DNA of 64,000 nucleotides, taken from JAWVFN01 sp963696625 (GTDB taxonomy: Bacteria; Actinomycetota; Thermoleophilia; Solirubrobacterales; 70-9). The number at the start of each line of letters is the position of its first letter. Position 1 is the first letter of the stretch. Shown piece after piece: positions 7,386-16,041 of this stretch. The stretch is taken from the NCBI GenBank assembly GCA_963696625.1, contig CAVOKZ010000033.1, positions 1 through 64,000 of the forward strand, in the 5' to 3' direction. The notes beneath the pieces were generated by a model. It saw nothing but the letters and a program-made list of their open reading frames with translations. It was not told the origin of the DNA and searched no databases. The position numbers were made by a program, and so were the translations under genes.

Positions 7386-8727
7386 GGCGAATGAGCCGCG
7401 CGCCGTCGGCGGAGTCGCGGACCTCCCAGCCCTTGGCGGCGAGCTCGTCGCGGATCTCGTCGGCGCGCTCGAAGTCCTTGTCGGCGCGGGCCTGCTCGCG
7501 CTCGGCGAGCAGCTTCTCGGCCTCGGGATCGGCGGCGTCGGACTCGGCGAGCAGCGAGTCGAGCCCGAGCAGCGGCAGCAGCTCCTCGAGCGCCGGGCGG
7601 GCGCCGGGAAGCTCGCGCTTGTTGCCTTCGGCGATCAGCTCGAACAGGGCCGCGAAGGCCCGGGGGGTGTTGAAGTCGTCGGCGAGCGCGTCGAGGAAAG
7701 CCTGGCGACGCTCGGCGACGAACGGATCCGGCTCGCCGCCGGGCGCCTCTCGCAGGTAGTTGCGGACGCGCTCGACCCGCTGACCGGCCTCGACCAGAAG
7801 CTCATCGGAGAAGGCGAGCGGCTGGCGGTAGTGGCCGGAGGCGAGGTAGGCGACGACGGTCTGGCCGCCGAAGCGCTCGAGCGCCTCCGAGAGCTGGAAG
7901 ATGTTGCCGACCGACTTCGACATCTTCTCCTCGTCGAGCTCGACCATCCCGTTGTGCATCCAGATCTCGGCGAGGGGGACGCCCCGCGCGGCCTCGCTCT
8001 GGGCGATCTCGTTCTCGTGGTGGGGGAAGACGAGGTCGGAGCCGCCCCCGTGGATCTCGAAGTCGGGGCCGAGGTCGGCCTCGGCCATCGCCGAGCACTC
8101 GATGTGCCAGCCCGGCCTCCCCTCGCCCCACGGCGACGGCCAGCCGCTGTCCTCGTCGGCCTTGCGCGCCTTCCAGAGGGCGAAGTCGAGGGCGTCTTCC
8201 TTGAGCGACTCCGAGCCCGCCTCCTCGCCCTGGTCCATCTCGTCGGGGTCGCGGTTGGAGAGCTTTCCGTAGTCGCCGAAGCTGCGCACGCGGAAATAGA
8301 CGTCGCCTCCCGACTCGTAGGCGTGGTCCGAGGAGATCAGCGCCTCGATCAGGGCCACGATCGCGGTCATCGTCTCCGTCGCCTTGGGCTCGGCGTCGGG
8401 GCGGCCGAGGCCGAGCGCGTCGGTGTCGGCGACGTAGGCCGCCACCATCTCCGCCGCGAACTCCTCTGAGGGGCGGCCGGCCTCGCGCGCGGCGTCGTAG
8501 ATCTTGTCGTTGATGTCGGTGACGTTGATGACGAGCTTCGGCTCGTAGCCCTCGTGGGCGAGGAACCGCCGCAGCAGCATGAAGACCACGAAGGGGCGTG
8601 CGTTGCCGATGTGGATGCGGCCGTAGGTCGTCGGGCCACAGGCGTAGATACCGACCCTGTCACCCTCGCCAGGCTCGAGATCGCGCAGTCCCCCGCCGAG
8701 GGTGTCGTGAATCCGCACTTTGGGCAT
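7378..8727 (-). CDS. cysS: Cysteinyl-tRNA synthetase
   Basis: 449 aa, near full length for class I CysRS. The zinc/HIGH region reads YACGPTTYGRIHIGNARP, the distal zinc ligands lie in WHIECSAMAEA and HHENEIAQSEAA, and the signature loop is EEKMSKSVGN. The C-terminal DALR-like helical region ends ELAAKGWEVRDSADGARLI. Start ATG at 8727. The divergent neighbour begins 49 bp away. Confidence 0.95.
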   Translation of the reverse strand: MPKVRIHDTLGGGLRDLEPGEGDRVGIYACGPTTYGRIHIGNARPFVVFMLLRRFLAHEGYEPKLVINVTDINDKIYDAAREAGRPSEEFAAEMVAAYVADTDALGLGRPDAEPKATETMTAIVALIEALISSDHAYESGGDVYFRVRSFGDYGKLSNRDPDEMDQGEEAGSESLKEDALDFALWKARKADEDSGWPSPWGEGRPGWHIECSAMAEADLGPDFEIHGGGSDLVFPHHENEIAQSEAARGVPLAEIWMHNGMVELDEEKMSKSVGNIFQLSEALERFGGQTVVAYLASGHYRQPLAFSDELLVEAGQRVERVRNYLREAPGGEPDPFVAERRQAFLDALADDFNTPRAFAALFELIAEGNKRELPGARPALEELLPLLGLDSLLAESDAADPEAEKLLAEREQARADKDFERADEIRDELAAKGWEVRDSADGARLIRRG

Positions 8728-8775
8728 GTGGGCTGATGCTATGCGCAGAAGCGGCCCGCATCGCCGTGTACCCTG

Positions 8776-10032
8776 ATGCCCGCCGTGAGGCCATCGTCAC
8801 TAATGAGGCGGGGAAACATCGACGACGCGTTCGCCTCGCTGCCCGAGCGCTTCATCGGGCTCGGCCACCGCGCGCCTGCCCATGTCGAGGTCCGGCTCGC
8901 CGACGAGGGTCGCGCCTGGGGGGTCAATCTCACCGAGGACGGCTGCGAGGTGCTCGAGGGCGGCCTCCGGGATCCCGACGTCGTGATCGAGACCGACCGC
9001 CAGACGTGGCTGGCGCTCCGCTCCGGGCGGCGCTCCGGCCTCGAGGCGTTCCAGGAGGGCAAACTGCGGATCGAGGGCGGCCTGGACCTCGCGCTGGGCT
9101 TCGAAGGCCTGTTCCGCCTCCCCGACGGCTCCCCGCCGAAGATCCAGGTCAACGAGGTCAAGGCCGGCAGCCAGCGGATCTCGACGATGAGCGCCGGATC
9201 CGGCAACGAGACGGTGCTCCTCCTCCACGGCCTCGGGTCCGACAAGTCCTCGTTCGTCACCAGCCTCATCGACCTCGCCCGCGACCACACCGTGCACGCG
9301 ATCGACTTCCCCGGCTTCGGCGCCTCCTCGAAGCCCGCGGCGGCGCCCTACAACGCGCCCTGGTTCGCGCGCCGGCTGCGCGACCTGATGGACACGATGC
9401 AGATCGACCGCGCCCACCTGGTCGGCAACTCGATGGGCGGGCGGATCGCGATCGAGCTGGGCCTGCTCGAGCCCGATCGCGTCTCGAGCCTCAGCCTGCT
9501 CACCCCCGCCCTCGCCTGGCGCCGGCGCCGCAGCTTCCTGCCGGTCGTGCGGATGCTGCGCCCCGAGCTCGCCGCCCTGCCGCACCCGATCCTCGTCCCG
9601 ATCGTCCGCGAGCAGGTCAAGGGCCTGTTCGCCGACCCGAAGAAACTCGACCCGCAGATGATCGAGATCACCGCCCAGGAGTTCTGCCGTTCCTACCGCT
9701 CGCGCAACTCGCGTATCGCCTTCTACGCCGCGGCGCGCAACATCTACCTCGACGAGCCGTTCGGCGAGCAGGGCCTTTGGACCAGGCTCGGCGAGCTAAC
9801 CCCGAAGTCGCTGTTCGTGTTCGGCGACAAGGACGCGCTGGTCCCGGCGGGGTTCAGCCGCCACGTCGAGGAGGCGCTGCCCGAGGCCGACTGCGTGGTC
9901 CACGCCGAGTGCGGCCACGTGCCCCAGATCGAGCATCCGGAGGCGACCAACAAGCTCGTCCGCGAGCACATTCGCGCGGCCGCCGCCGATCTGGGAACAT
10001 CGCCCACGCGATGGGTGATGAAGGCGGCGTAG
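8776..10032 (+). CDS. SCP2-domain / alpha-beta hydrolase fusion protein
   Basis: 418 aa. Residues about 15-120 resemble an SCP-2 sterol-transfer-like domain (HVEVRLADEGRAWGVNLTEDG, GLDLALGFEGLFRLPDG). Residues 150-400 form an alpha/beta hydrolase: LLLHGLGSDKSSF, nucleophile elbow VGNSMGG, acid in FGDKDALVP and His in AECGHVPQIEHPE. The fusion suggests a lipid ester hydrolase carrying its own lipid-binding module. It overlaps the following acyltransferase by 22 bp. An alternative start is ATG at 8803. Confidence 0.75.
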   Translation: MPAVRPSSLMRRGNIDDAFASLPERFIGLGHRAPAHVEVRLADEGRAWGVNLTEDGCEVLEGGLRDPDVVIETDRQTWLALRSGRRSGLEAFQEGKLRIEGGLDLALGFEGLFRLPDGSPPKIQVNEVKAGSQRISTMSAGSGNETVLLLHGLGSDKSSFVTSLIDLARDHTVHAIDFPGFGASSKPAAAPYNAPWFARRLRDLMDTMQIDRAHLVGNSMGGRIAIELGLLEPDRVSSLSLLTPALAWRRRRSFLPVVRMLRPELAALPHPILVPIVREQVKGLFADPKKLDPQMIEITAQEFCRSYRSRNSRIAFYAAARNIYLDEPFGEQGLWTRLGELTPKSLFVFGDKDALVPAGFSRHVEEALPEADCVVHAECGHVPQIEHPEATNKLVREHIRAAAADLGTSPTRWVMKAA

Positions 10033-10949
10033 CGAGTAGCGCTCCCGCGCAAGGGGCAAACAGCAACGGCCGGGGGTTGAACGGCGGCGGCAACGATCTC
10101 CGCGGCATCCTCGGGCGGGTCGCAAAGCCCTTCGTCGACCGCGTCGCCAGCCGCCTCGGCGCCGACCTCGACGACCGCGACCCCGACTTCATCCGCGAGA
10201 AGCTGCCGCTGTTCTGGCTGCTCTCGAGCCTCTGGTTCCGCGGCGAGGTCCGGAACATGGGGAACGTCCCCGAGGGTCGCCCGGTGCTGCTGGTCGGCAA
10301 CCACTCCGGCGGCAACCTGACGCCCGACTCGCTGGTGTTCACCCTCGCCTTCTCGACCTACTTCGGCGTCGAGCGGCCCTTCTACCAGCTCGCCCACAAC
10401 CTCGTGCTCGCGTCCCCGTACGGGCAGTTGCTGCGCAAGTTCGGCACGGTCTCGGCCTCGCACGAGCACGCCGCCCAGGCGCTCGAGTCGGGCGCCGCGC
10501 TGCTCGTCTATCCGGGCGGCGACTGGGAGGTCCACCGCCCGATCTGGGAGAGCGACAAGGTCGACTTCGCCCACCGCAAGGGCTTCATCAAGCTGGCCCT
10601 GACCCAGGACGTCCCGATCGTCCCGGTGGTCTCGATCGGCGGCCAGGAGACCTCGATCTTCCTCAGCCGCGGCGACCGGCTGGCAAAGCTGCTGGGACTC
10701 GACAAGACCTTCCGGCTCAAGGTGCTGCCGATCTCGCTGGCGGCGCCGTGGGGCCTCAACGTCGGCGACTTCTTCGGACACATACCGCTGCCCGCCAAGA
10801 TCACGATGGAGGTATTGCCGCCGATCGAGGTCAAAGAGCGCTTCGGCCGCAACCCCGACCTCGACGAGGTCTACGACCACATCACCGGGCAGATGCAAGC
10901 CAAGCTCGACGCGCTCGCGGCCGAGCGCCGCCTGCCGATCCTCGGGTGA
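10011..10949 (+). CDS. Lysophospholipid acyltransferase (PlsC-like) family protein
   Basis: 312 aa. PlsC-type motifs are visible: block I GNHSGG (His-x4-Asp variant, followed by NLTPDS), block III-like LLVYPGGDWEVHRP, and block IV VPIVPVVSIGGQE. Such enzymes acylate lysophosphatidate or related lipids at the membrane. ATG at 10011 inside the hydrolase end is chosen because homology begins soon after; a Gly/Asn-rich linker precedes the domain. Probably co-transcribed with its neighbours on both sides. Confidence 0.8.
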   Translation: MGDEGGVASSAPAQGANSNGRGLNGGGNDLRGILGRVAKPFVDRVASRLGADLDDRDPDFIREKLPLFWLLSSLWFRGEVRNMGNVPEGRPVLLVGNHSGGNLTPDSLVFTLAFSTYFGVERPFYQLAHNLVLASPYGQLLRKFGTVSASHEHAAQALESGAALLVYPGGDWEVHRPIWESDKVDFAHRKGFIKLALTQDVPIVPVVSIGGQETSIFLSRGDRLAKLLGLDKTFRLKVLPISLAAPWGLNVGDFFGHIPLPAKITMEVLPPIEVKERFGRNPDLDEVYDHITGQMQAKLDALAAERRLPILG

Positions 10950-10953
10950 GCGG

Positions 10954-11412
10954 ATGAGGATCTACGAGAAGGTCGAGATCAACGCCCCGTGCGGGGTCGT
11001 CTGGGATTACATCGCCGACCCCGACCACTACCCGGACTTCATGGTCGGGCTCTCGCGCTGGCAGGTCGACGGAGAGCAGCGCAACGGCCTCGGCGCCCGC
11101 TACCGGGTGCTGATCCACGTCGGCGCCGCCGACGTAGGCGGGCTGGTCGAGATCGTCGAGTGGAAGCCGGGGCGCGACATGGCGCTCAACTCGGTGACCG
11201 GCGTCGACCAGCGCACCCGCTGGCGGCTGCGCGAGACCGCCGGCGGCGGCACCCACGTGGAGTTCCACTACGCCTACGGTGTCGCCGGCGGCGGCATCGC
11301 CGGGCTGATCGCCGAGCGCCTCGCGGCCCGCCGGCTGCGCCGCTACCTCAAGGCCACGCTGGTCAACCTCCGGCAGATCGTCGAGGGAGAGCCGGCCGCG
11401 ATCAGCGGCTAG
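10954..11412 (+). CDS. SRPBCC (polyketide cyclase/START-like) family protein
   Basis: 152 aa helix-grip protein: VEINAPCGVVWDYIADPDHYPDF opening, a central VEWKPGRDMAL strand and a long C-terminal helix. It binds hydrophobic ligands in known members. It lies 4 bp after the acyltransferase, giving a three-gene lipid cluster. Its stop shares CTAG with the convergent coiled-coil gene. Confidence 0.75.
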   Translation: MRIYEKVEINAPCGVVWDYIADPDHYPDFMVGLSRWQVDGEQRNGLGARYRVLIHVGAADVGGLVEIVEWKPGRDMALNSVTGVDQRTRWRLRETAGGGTHVEFHYAYGVAGGGIAGLIAERLAARRLRRYLKATLVNLRQIVEGEPAAISG

Positions 11413-12500
11413 TAGGTGCGGAGCCGGCGGCCGGCGACGCGCTGCTCGCCGCCGGTGGTCTCGCGAGTGGCGCGCGCATCGGCGTCGGCGTCCTCTGAGA
11501 CCTCTTTGAGCACACCGGACAGCGCCTCGCGGCGGGCGCGCTCGGTCTGCTCGCGGACCTCCGCCTCGGCCTGGCGGCGGGCCCGCTCGACGCGCTCGTC
11601 GACCTCGCGCTGGAAGCGCACCGCCTCCTGCGAAAGCCTGGTCTCGGCCTCGGCCCGAGCGCGGGCCTCGGCCTCGGCGGCGACGCGGTCGGCGAGCCTG
11701 CGCACGCGCTCCTCGGCGGCGCGGCGGCCGGCGTGCTCGGCCTCGCGAACCTTGGTCGTGAACTCGCGCTTGACCCGCTCCATCTGCTCCTCGGCCTGGG
11801 CGGCCGCCGCCTCGGCGCGCTCCTCGGCGGCGAGACTGCGCTGCTCGGCGTCGGAGGTCCGCTCGGCGAGCTCGGCGGCCTTGGCCTCAGCCTTCTTGGC
11901 GCGCTCGCGGGCCTCGGCGATCGTCGCGATCGCCTTCTCGCGCAACTGCTCCTTGGCGCGGTCGACGGCCGCCTCGGCGCTCTTCCTGGCGGCCTCGGTC
12001 GCTGCCTCGATCTCGGACTCGGCCTTCTGGACACGCTGCTCGAGGCCGTTCGATCGCGCCTCGGCCTGCTTGACGCGCTCGGCCGCGGTCTTGAGCTGGG
12101 TCTGGATCGCCGCCAGCCGGCGCTCGGCCTCGGTGGCGCGCGCCTGCGAGGAGCGAAGCTTCTGGATCAGCGGGCCGGCGCTCGCCTCGACCTCGGCCGC
12201 GCGCTTGAGCGCCTTGGTGCCGACCTCCTTGGCGCGCGCGATCGCGCGTTCCTGCACCTGGCGGGCAGCCTCGATCGCGGCCTCGGCCTCGGCGCGGGCG
12301 CGGGCCGCCTCCTCGCGGGCCTCGGCCTCGCGAGCGCGCAGCTCGTTGGCGAGCGCGAGAGCCTTGGAGCGGACACGGTCGTTGGCCTCGCGGGCGCGTT
12401 CGATCTCAGCGCGGATTTCCGCAGCATGGAGCGGCACTGCAACGCCGCCAGAATTGGTCTCGCCGCTGCTCATCTCGTATGGCTCCGGATAATCGCTCAT
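11409..12500 (-). CDS. Long Ala/Glu/Arg-rich coiled-coil protein
   Basis: 363 aa. After a short N-terminal segment (MSDYPEPYEMSSGETNSGG), residues 25-345 are an almost unbroken heptad-rich helix of A, E, R, K (for example EAREEAARARAEAEAAIEAA). No signal peptide or enzyme motif. It could be a cytoskeletal or polar scaffold protein; low complexity prevents a family call. The antisense strand is also open, a by-product of the composition. Confidence 0.65.
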   Translation of the reverse strand: MSDYPEPYEMSSGETNSGGVAVPLHAAEIRAEIERAREANDRVRSKALALANELRAREAEAREEAARARAEAEAAIEAARQVQERAIARAKEVGTKALKRAAEVEASAGPLIQKLRSSQARATEAERRLAAIQTQLKTAAERVKQAEARSNGLEQRVQKAESEIEAATEAARKSAEAAVDRAKEQLREKAIATIAEARERAKKAEAKAAELAERTSDAEQRSLAAEERAEAAAAQAEEQMERVKREFTTKVREAEHAGRRAAEERVRRLADRVAAEAEARARAEAETRLSQEAVRFQREVDERVERARRQAEAEVREQTERARREALSGVLKEVSEDADADARATRETTGGEQRVAGRRLRTY

Positions 12501-12522
12501 AGCCTTGCAGACGCCGCCGACA

Positions 12523-14181
12523 TCAATCGACGAGATCCCTTTTTACGACCTTTCCCGTGGCGTTCCGGGGCAATTCATCCAGAAACTCGATCTCACGCGG
12601 CACCTTGTAGCGCGCCAGGTGGGCCTTGACGTAGGACTTGAGCTCGTCCTCGTCGGCGTCTTTTCCCTGCTCGAGCGCGACAAACGCCTTCAGCCGCTGG
12701 CCGAACTGCTCGTCCTCCACCCCGACCGCGGCGGCCTCGTTGACCGCCTCGTGGTCGGAAAGCAGGTCCTCGACCTCGCGGGGGAAGACATTCTCGCCGC
12801 CCGAGACGATCATCTCGTCGTCGCGGCCGTCGATGAACAGGCGCCCGGCCTCGTCGAAATGGCCGACGTCGCCCGCGGACATCAGCCCGTCGATCTCGTC
12901 CTTCGAGCCGCCGCCCGTGTAGCTCTCGAAGGCCAAGTCGTTGCCGACGAAGATCCGCCCGGTCTCGCCCTTGGCCTCGTCGATCGGGTTTCCGCCGGCG
13001 TCGTAGAGCTTGACCACGGTCCCGCGCGGGACCTTGCCCGCGGTGCCGGGCGCGGCGCGGAGGTCCTCGGGAGTCGCGATCGTCGCCCAGGCGAGCTCGG
13101 TCGATCCGTAGAGGTTGTAGACGTTGTCGCCGAACTCGTCCATCCACTTGATTGCGAGCTCGCCGGGTAGGGCCGAGCCGCTGGCGCCGGTGACTTCCAG
13201 CGAGCTGACGTCGTACTTACGCCGGGTCTCCTCGGGAAGGTCGAGGATGCGCTGCATCATCACCGGGACCACGACGAGGGCCCGGGCACGGTGCTCGGCG
13301 ACTGCCTTCAGCGTCTCCTCGGGATCGAAGCGGCGCTTGAGCACGGTCGTCGCCGCCAGCGGCATGCCGAGGATGAAGTTGGCAAAGCCCCAGGAGTGAA
13401 ACAGCGGCGCCGCGATCACGGCCGTCTGGCGCGAGCGCATCGGGATCTTCGAGAGGAACGAGGCGAGCGGCGACAGCCCCTCGGGCTGGGGGCGGTTGGC
13501 GCCCTTGGGGGTACCGGTCGTCCCCGAAGTGAGGATCACGAAGCGGCTGTGGTCCTCGGGCGGGTCGAGGTCGCCCTTCGGCGAGCCGGCGATCAGGTCC
13601 TCGAGCGTCGTCGCGCCTCCATTCGAGGACTCGCCCCAGGCGACGAAGCGACGCAGCCCGCCGGCGGCGCCGGAGAGCAGCTCGGTGAACTCCTCGTCGT
13701 GGATCAGCGCGGCGGGCCCCTCGCGCCCGATCACGTCGGCTAGCTGCGGCCCGGCGAACGAGGTGTTGAGGTAGAGGGCGTTGGCGCCGATCTTCGAGCA
13801 CGCCACCGTCGCCTCGACGAAGTAGCGGTGGTTGCGGCACATGATCGCGACGCCGTCCTCGTCGGTGATCCCCTCGTCGCGCAGCGCCCGCGCGATCGCG
13901 TTTGAGCGCGCGTGGGTCTCCTCGAAGGTCAGCGAGCCGATCTCGTCGGCGATCGCCGCCTGATCGGGATAGTGGATCGCCGTCACCGCGGAGCCGAGCG
14001 CCGGGGTCGGCCCCCAGCGCATGTACTCGCGGGCGATGCGCATCAGCGTGCCGGGCCGGATCGGGCCGATGATCCCGGCGCGCACGAGGGTGCCGATCTC
14101 GTGCACCGCGTAGTCCATCTTGTCCACGGCTTTCGCCGCGGGCCCGGGCAGCCTGCTGGTCAACGACGCGCGCAGATCCAC
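12523..14181 (-). CDS. AMP-dependent acyl-CoA synthetase/ligase
   Basis: 552 aa ANL-superfamily enzyme. Core P-loop TSGTTGTPKGANRP, A5-like LYGSTELAWATIATPE, A7/A8 SAGDVGHFDEAGRLFIDGRDDEMIVSGGENVFPREVED, and the C-terminal lysine in LPRNATGKVVKRDL. It activates a fatty or other carboxylic acid to the acyl-AMP and then acyl-CoA. No signal. The first ~40 residues (RAGIIGPIRPGTL) are typical of fatty-acid CoA ligases in actinobacteria. Substrate is not readable. Confidence 0.9.
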   Translation of the reverse strand: MDLRASLTSRLPGPAAKAVDKMDYAVHEIGTLVRAGIIGPIRPGTLMRIAREYMRWGPTPALGSAVTAIHYPDQAAIADEIGSLTFEETHARSNAIARALRDEGITDEDGVAIMCRNHRYFVEATVACSKIGANALYLNTSFAGPQLADVIGREGPAALIHDEEFTELLSGAAGGLRRFVAWGESSNGGATTLEDLIAGSPKGDLDPPEDHSRFVILTSGTTGTPKGANRPQPEGLSPLASFLSKIPMRSRQTAVIAAPLFHSWGFANFILGMPLAATTVLKRRFDPEETLKAVAEHRARALVVVPVMMQRILDLPEETRRKYDVSSLEVTGASGSALPGELAIKWMDEFGDNVYNLYGSTELAWATIATPEDLRAAPGTAGKVPRGTVVKLYDAGGNPIDEAKGETGRIFVGNDLAFESYTGGGSKDEIDGLMSAGDVGHFDEAGRLFIDGRDDEMIVSGGENVFPREVEDLLSDHEAVNEAAAVGVEDEQFGQRLKAFVALEQGKDADEDELKSYVKAHLARYKVPREIEFLDELPRNATGKVVKRDLVD

Positions 14182-14204
14182 GCGCAGAAGCCTAGAGCAG
14201 CGCC

Positions 14205-14666
14205 CTAATCGAGCTCGATCAGAACGGCCGCTGTGCAGGCAATTCCCTCACCGCGGCCGATCGCGCCCATGCCCTCGTTGGTCGTCGCCTTGACGTTGAC
14301 GGGCGCCGAGAGCGCCTCGCCGAGCCTGGCCTGCATCTCCGCCCGGTAGGGCCCCAGCTGCGGCTCCTCGCAGATGATCGTCGCATCGACGTTGACCGCC
14401 GGGCCCGGGAGCTTGCCGACGACGATCCGCAGCAGGTCGATCGAGTCTGCGTCCTTCCATTGATCGTCGTCGGGCGGAAACAGCTCGCCGATGTCGCCGA
14501 GTCCCGCGGCCCCGAGCAGCGCATCGATGATCGCGTGGGTGAGGACGTCGGCATCGGAATGCCCGGCGAGCCCCTTGTCGTGGTCGATCTCGACCCCGCC
14601 GAGAATCAGGCTCTCCCCCGCCTCGAGGCGGTGGCTGTCATACCCGATGCCGACTCGCTGGGCCAC
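14205..14666 (-). CDS. ispF: 2-C-methyl-D-erythritol 2,4-cyclodiphosphate synthase
   Basis: 153 aa, normal length. Zn/substrate motifs: GIGYDSHRLEAGE (Asp-x-His), AGHSDADVLTHAIIDALLGAAGLGDIGELFPP, and TTNEGMGAIGRGEGIACTA. It makes the cyclodiphosphate in the MEP isoprenoid pathway; ispD is at 22.4 kb, so the usual ispD-ispF pair is split here. Confidence 0.95.
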   Translation of the reverse strand: MAQRVGIGYDSHRLEAGESLILGGVEIDHDKGLAGHSDADVLTHAIIDALLGAAGLGDIGELFPPDDDQWKDADSIDLLRIVVGKLPGPAVNVDATIICEEPQLGPYRAEMQARLGEALSAPVNVKATTNEGMGAIGRGEGIACTAAVLIELD

Positions 14667-14798
14667 GGGCGCAGGTTATTCGACCCCGTTTCGCCGGTCC
14701 CCGCGCACCCGCTTTGCATCGAAAGCGGCACGTTCGAGCGACCCCTTCGTTGCCTCGTGCGGGCCCTACGTGACGCGTGCCTCGGCAGGCTCCTTGGT

Positions 14799-14893
14799 GC
14801 GGAGGGTGAAGCGGCAAGGCGTCGCGCGTCCGATTGCCAATCGCGACGGCCGAGTTAGCGCTCGGGTGGGGTTCGAGTCCCCCGCCCTCCGCC
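14799..14893 (+). tRNA. tRNA-like element with long variable arm, possibly degenerate
   Basis: 95 nt. A 9-bp acceptor-like stem (GCGGAGGGT 14799-14807 with GCCCTCCGC 14884-14892), an exact B-box/T-arm (GGTTCGAGTCC within GGGG-TTCGAGT-CCCC, 14868-14882) and a long variable arm (CCGAG-ttagcg-CTCGG, 14850-14864) fit a class II tRNA. The anticodon arm has a 7-nt loop TTGCCAA (14834-14840, anticodon GCC) on a stem with a bulged C14844. The D-arm is weak. Nine plus four paired bases with a mismatch recall selC or allo-tRNAs rather than tRNA-Gly. A hairpin follows at 14906-14927. It may be a functional odd tRNA, a pseudo-tRNA or an attachment-site relic. Confidence 0.4.
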
Positions 14894-14963
14894 GTTTTCG
14901 CCGGGGGCGGCTCGTGGCGGAGCCGCCCGCCGGCGTGCAATCCTTACAGGCGATTGGCAATCG
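14831..14963. repeat. 14-bp perfect inverted repeat overlapping the tRNA-like anticodon arm
   Basis: CGATTGCCAATCGC at 14831-14844 recurs as its exact reverse complement GCGATTGGCAATCG at 14950-14963. The left copy is the anticodon arm of the tRNA-like element. Between and beyond lie hairpins: 14906-14927 (8-bp stem, GGCGGCTC/GAGCCGCC) and 14993-15014 (9-bp stem, TCCG loop). The rest of 14667-15137 shows no credible gene. Confidence 0.6.
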
Positions 14964-15137
14964 GGCCCGGGGTAGCTCCCCGGCCGCAGTTCACGGCCCG
15001 CTCCGGCGGGCCGTCGCGGTTCCTGAGAGTGCTGCTTCTCGTCCAAAGCGGAAGTCATGCTGGATCGTCTCGGGACTGCTTGGGTATCCGGATTCACGCG
15101 AAAGCAGGAGCAAGATCGCAAGCGACGGCGAGCTCGC

Positions 15138-15668
15138 CTAGCTCGACTCGGGATCCTCGAACCCGGCCCTGCGCCGGGCCTCCTCGGCCGCTTCCATGGC
15201 TTCGAGGGCGGCGGTTCCCTCGCCGGACCTGGCGAGTTCAGCCAGGGCCTCATCCTCGGCTTCCCGGGTTACGCTCGCCGCGCTTCCGTCGTCGAGCTCC
15301 CCGAGCTTCGCTTCGAAGCGGGCCTCGTCCTTGGCCTTCCGGGCCGCTTCCCGGGCCCGCTCAGCCCCCATGAAGTCGTTTCGCGGGTCTTTCCGGTCGA
15401 AGACGGCCTGGGTTCGCTTCTTGTTGACCAGCAGCGCCACGGTGTCACCGACCGCCGGGGGAGGGACGTTGAGGTTGTACGACTTCTCCTCGATCAGCAG
15501 CCGTACGGGCGTGCCATCGACGCCGGCAAGCTCGACCATGTACTCATCGACCGTGTACGGCGTGGTCTGAACCTCGTTCTGCCGGAAGTACTCGCGGCGC
15601 AGGAAGCGCGTGTCGATGAGCTTCGCGTCAACGCGATCCCGAAGCCGACGGGCGAGCGGCTGGAGCAT
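15138..15668 (-). CDS. Conserved hypothetical protein, 176 aa
   Basis: A folded N-terminal part (RVDAKLIDTRFLRREYFRQ, YTVDEYMVELAGVDGTPVRLL, PPPAVGDTVALLVNKKRTQAVFD) is followed by an acidic/Ala-rich helical tail. I do not recognise the family. ATG at 15668 is chosen because upstream sequence is low-complexity and merges with the hisJ-tail duplication; ATG at 15698 is an alternative. Confidence 0.5.
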   Translation of the reverse strand: MLQPLARRLRDRVDAKLIDTRFLRREYFRQNEVQTTPYTVDEYMVELAGVDGTPVRLLIEEKSYNLNVPPPAVGDTVALLVNKKRTQAVFDRKDPRNDFMGAERAREAARKAKDEARFEAKLGELDDGSAASVTREAEDEALAELARSGEGTAALEAMEAAEEARRRAGFEDPESS

Positions 15669-15742
15669 CTCGCCAGAATATCGCCCGCGGCTGCGCATCG
15701 ACCCAAGGGGCCTCAGGCGGCCCTGCGGAGCCGCGCCTCGTT

Positions 15743-15971
15743 CGCGCGAGGAGCGAGCGTCGTTGCGGAAACCGCTCCCTTCCACGCAAAGCAGGTCTAT
15801 TCGGCGCCGAGGGGCAACGGGCGGCACTCGCGATTCTCGAAGACGCAGATCTCGGAAATCCCCCAGCCGCGCATTAGCTCGACCGCGGTCTCGTACTCGA
15901 AGCCGACCTGCTCGGGCGTGTGCGCATCCGAGGAGAGGGCGAACGCCGCGCCCCCCTCGACGCAGAGCTCG
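15743..15971 (-). pseudogene. Duplicated 3' end of hisJ (left copy of a 229-bp direct repeat)
   Basis: 15743-15971 matches 20434-20662 in the same orientation with only two differences noted (near 15783 and 15955). It holds the last 58 codons of the histidinol phosphatase (from ELCVEGGAAFALSSDAHTPEQ to ECRPLPLGAE-stop) plus 54 bp of downstream flank. Coding sequence ends abruptly at 15971 where the palindromic repeats begin. See the intact gene at 20488-21324. Confidence 0.9.
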
Positions 15972-15972
15972 A

Positions 15973-16041
15973 TGTTAACGGGGTCAGACCCCCTTAACAC
16001 GGAAGGAGCTGCTCTGTTAACGGGGTCAGACCCCCTTAACA
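15973..16041. repeat. Two REP-like palindromes separated by 15 bp
   Basis: TGTTAA-c-GGGGTC-a-GACCCC-c-TTAACA occurs at 15973-15999 and 16015-16041. The 42-bp block 15973-16014 (palindrome plus ACGGAAGGAGCTGCTC-type tail) is repeated exactly at 19086-19127. Confidence 0.85.

Noticed and set aside
8598..10949. 783-aa ORF covering the acyltransferase
   Set aside because: Its first 470 codons are an Arg/Pro-rich shadow of the SCP2-hydrolase frame; only the part from 10011 is real.
11416..12492. Long plus-strand ORF antisense to the coiled-coil gene
   Set aside because: Ser/Arg/Ala repeats without motifs; it is a composition shadow of the EAR-rich gene on the minus strand.
14638..14940. Minus-strand ORF across the ispF start and tRNA-like element
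   Set aside because: Contains GLEPHPS and GNRTRD strings typical of spurious translations of tRNA genes; no start signal.
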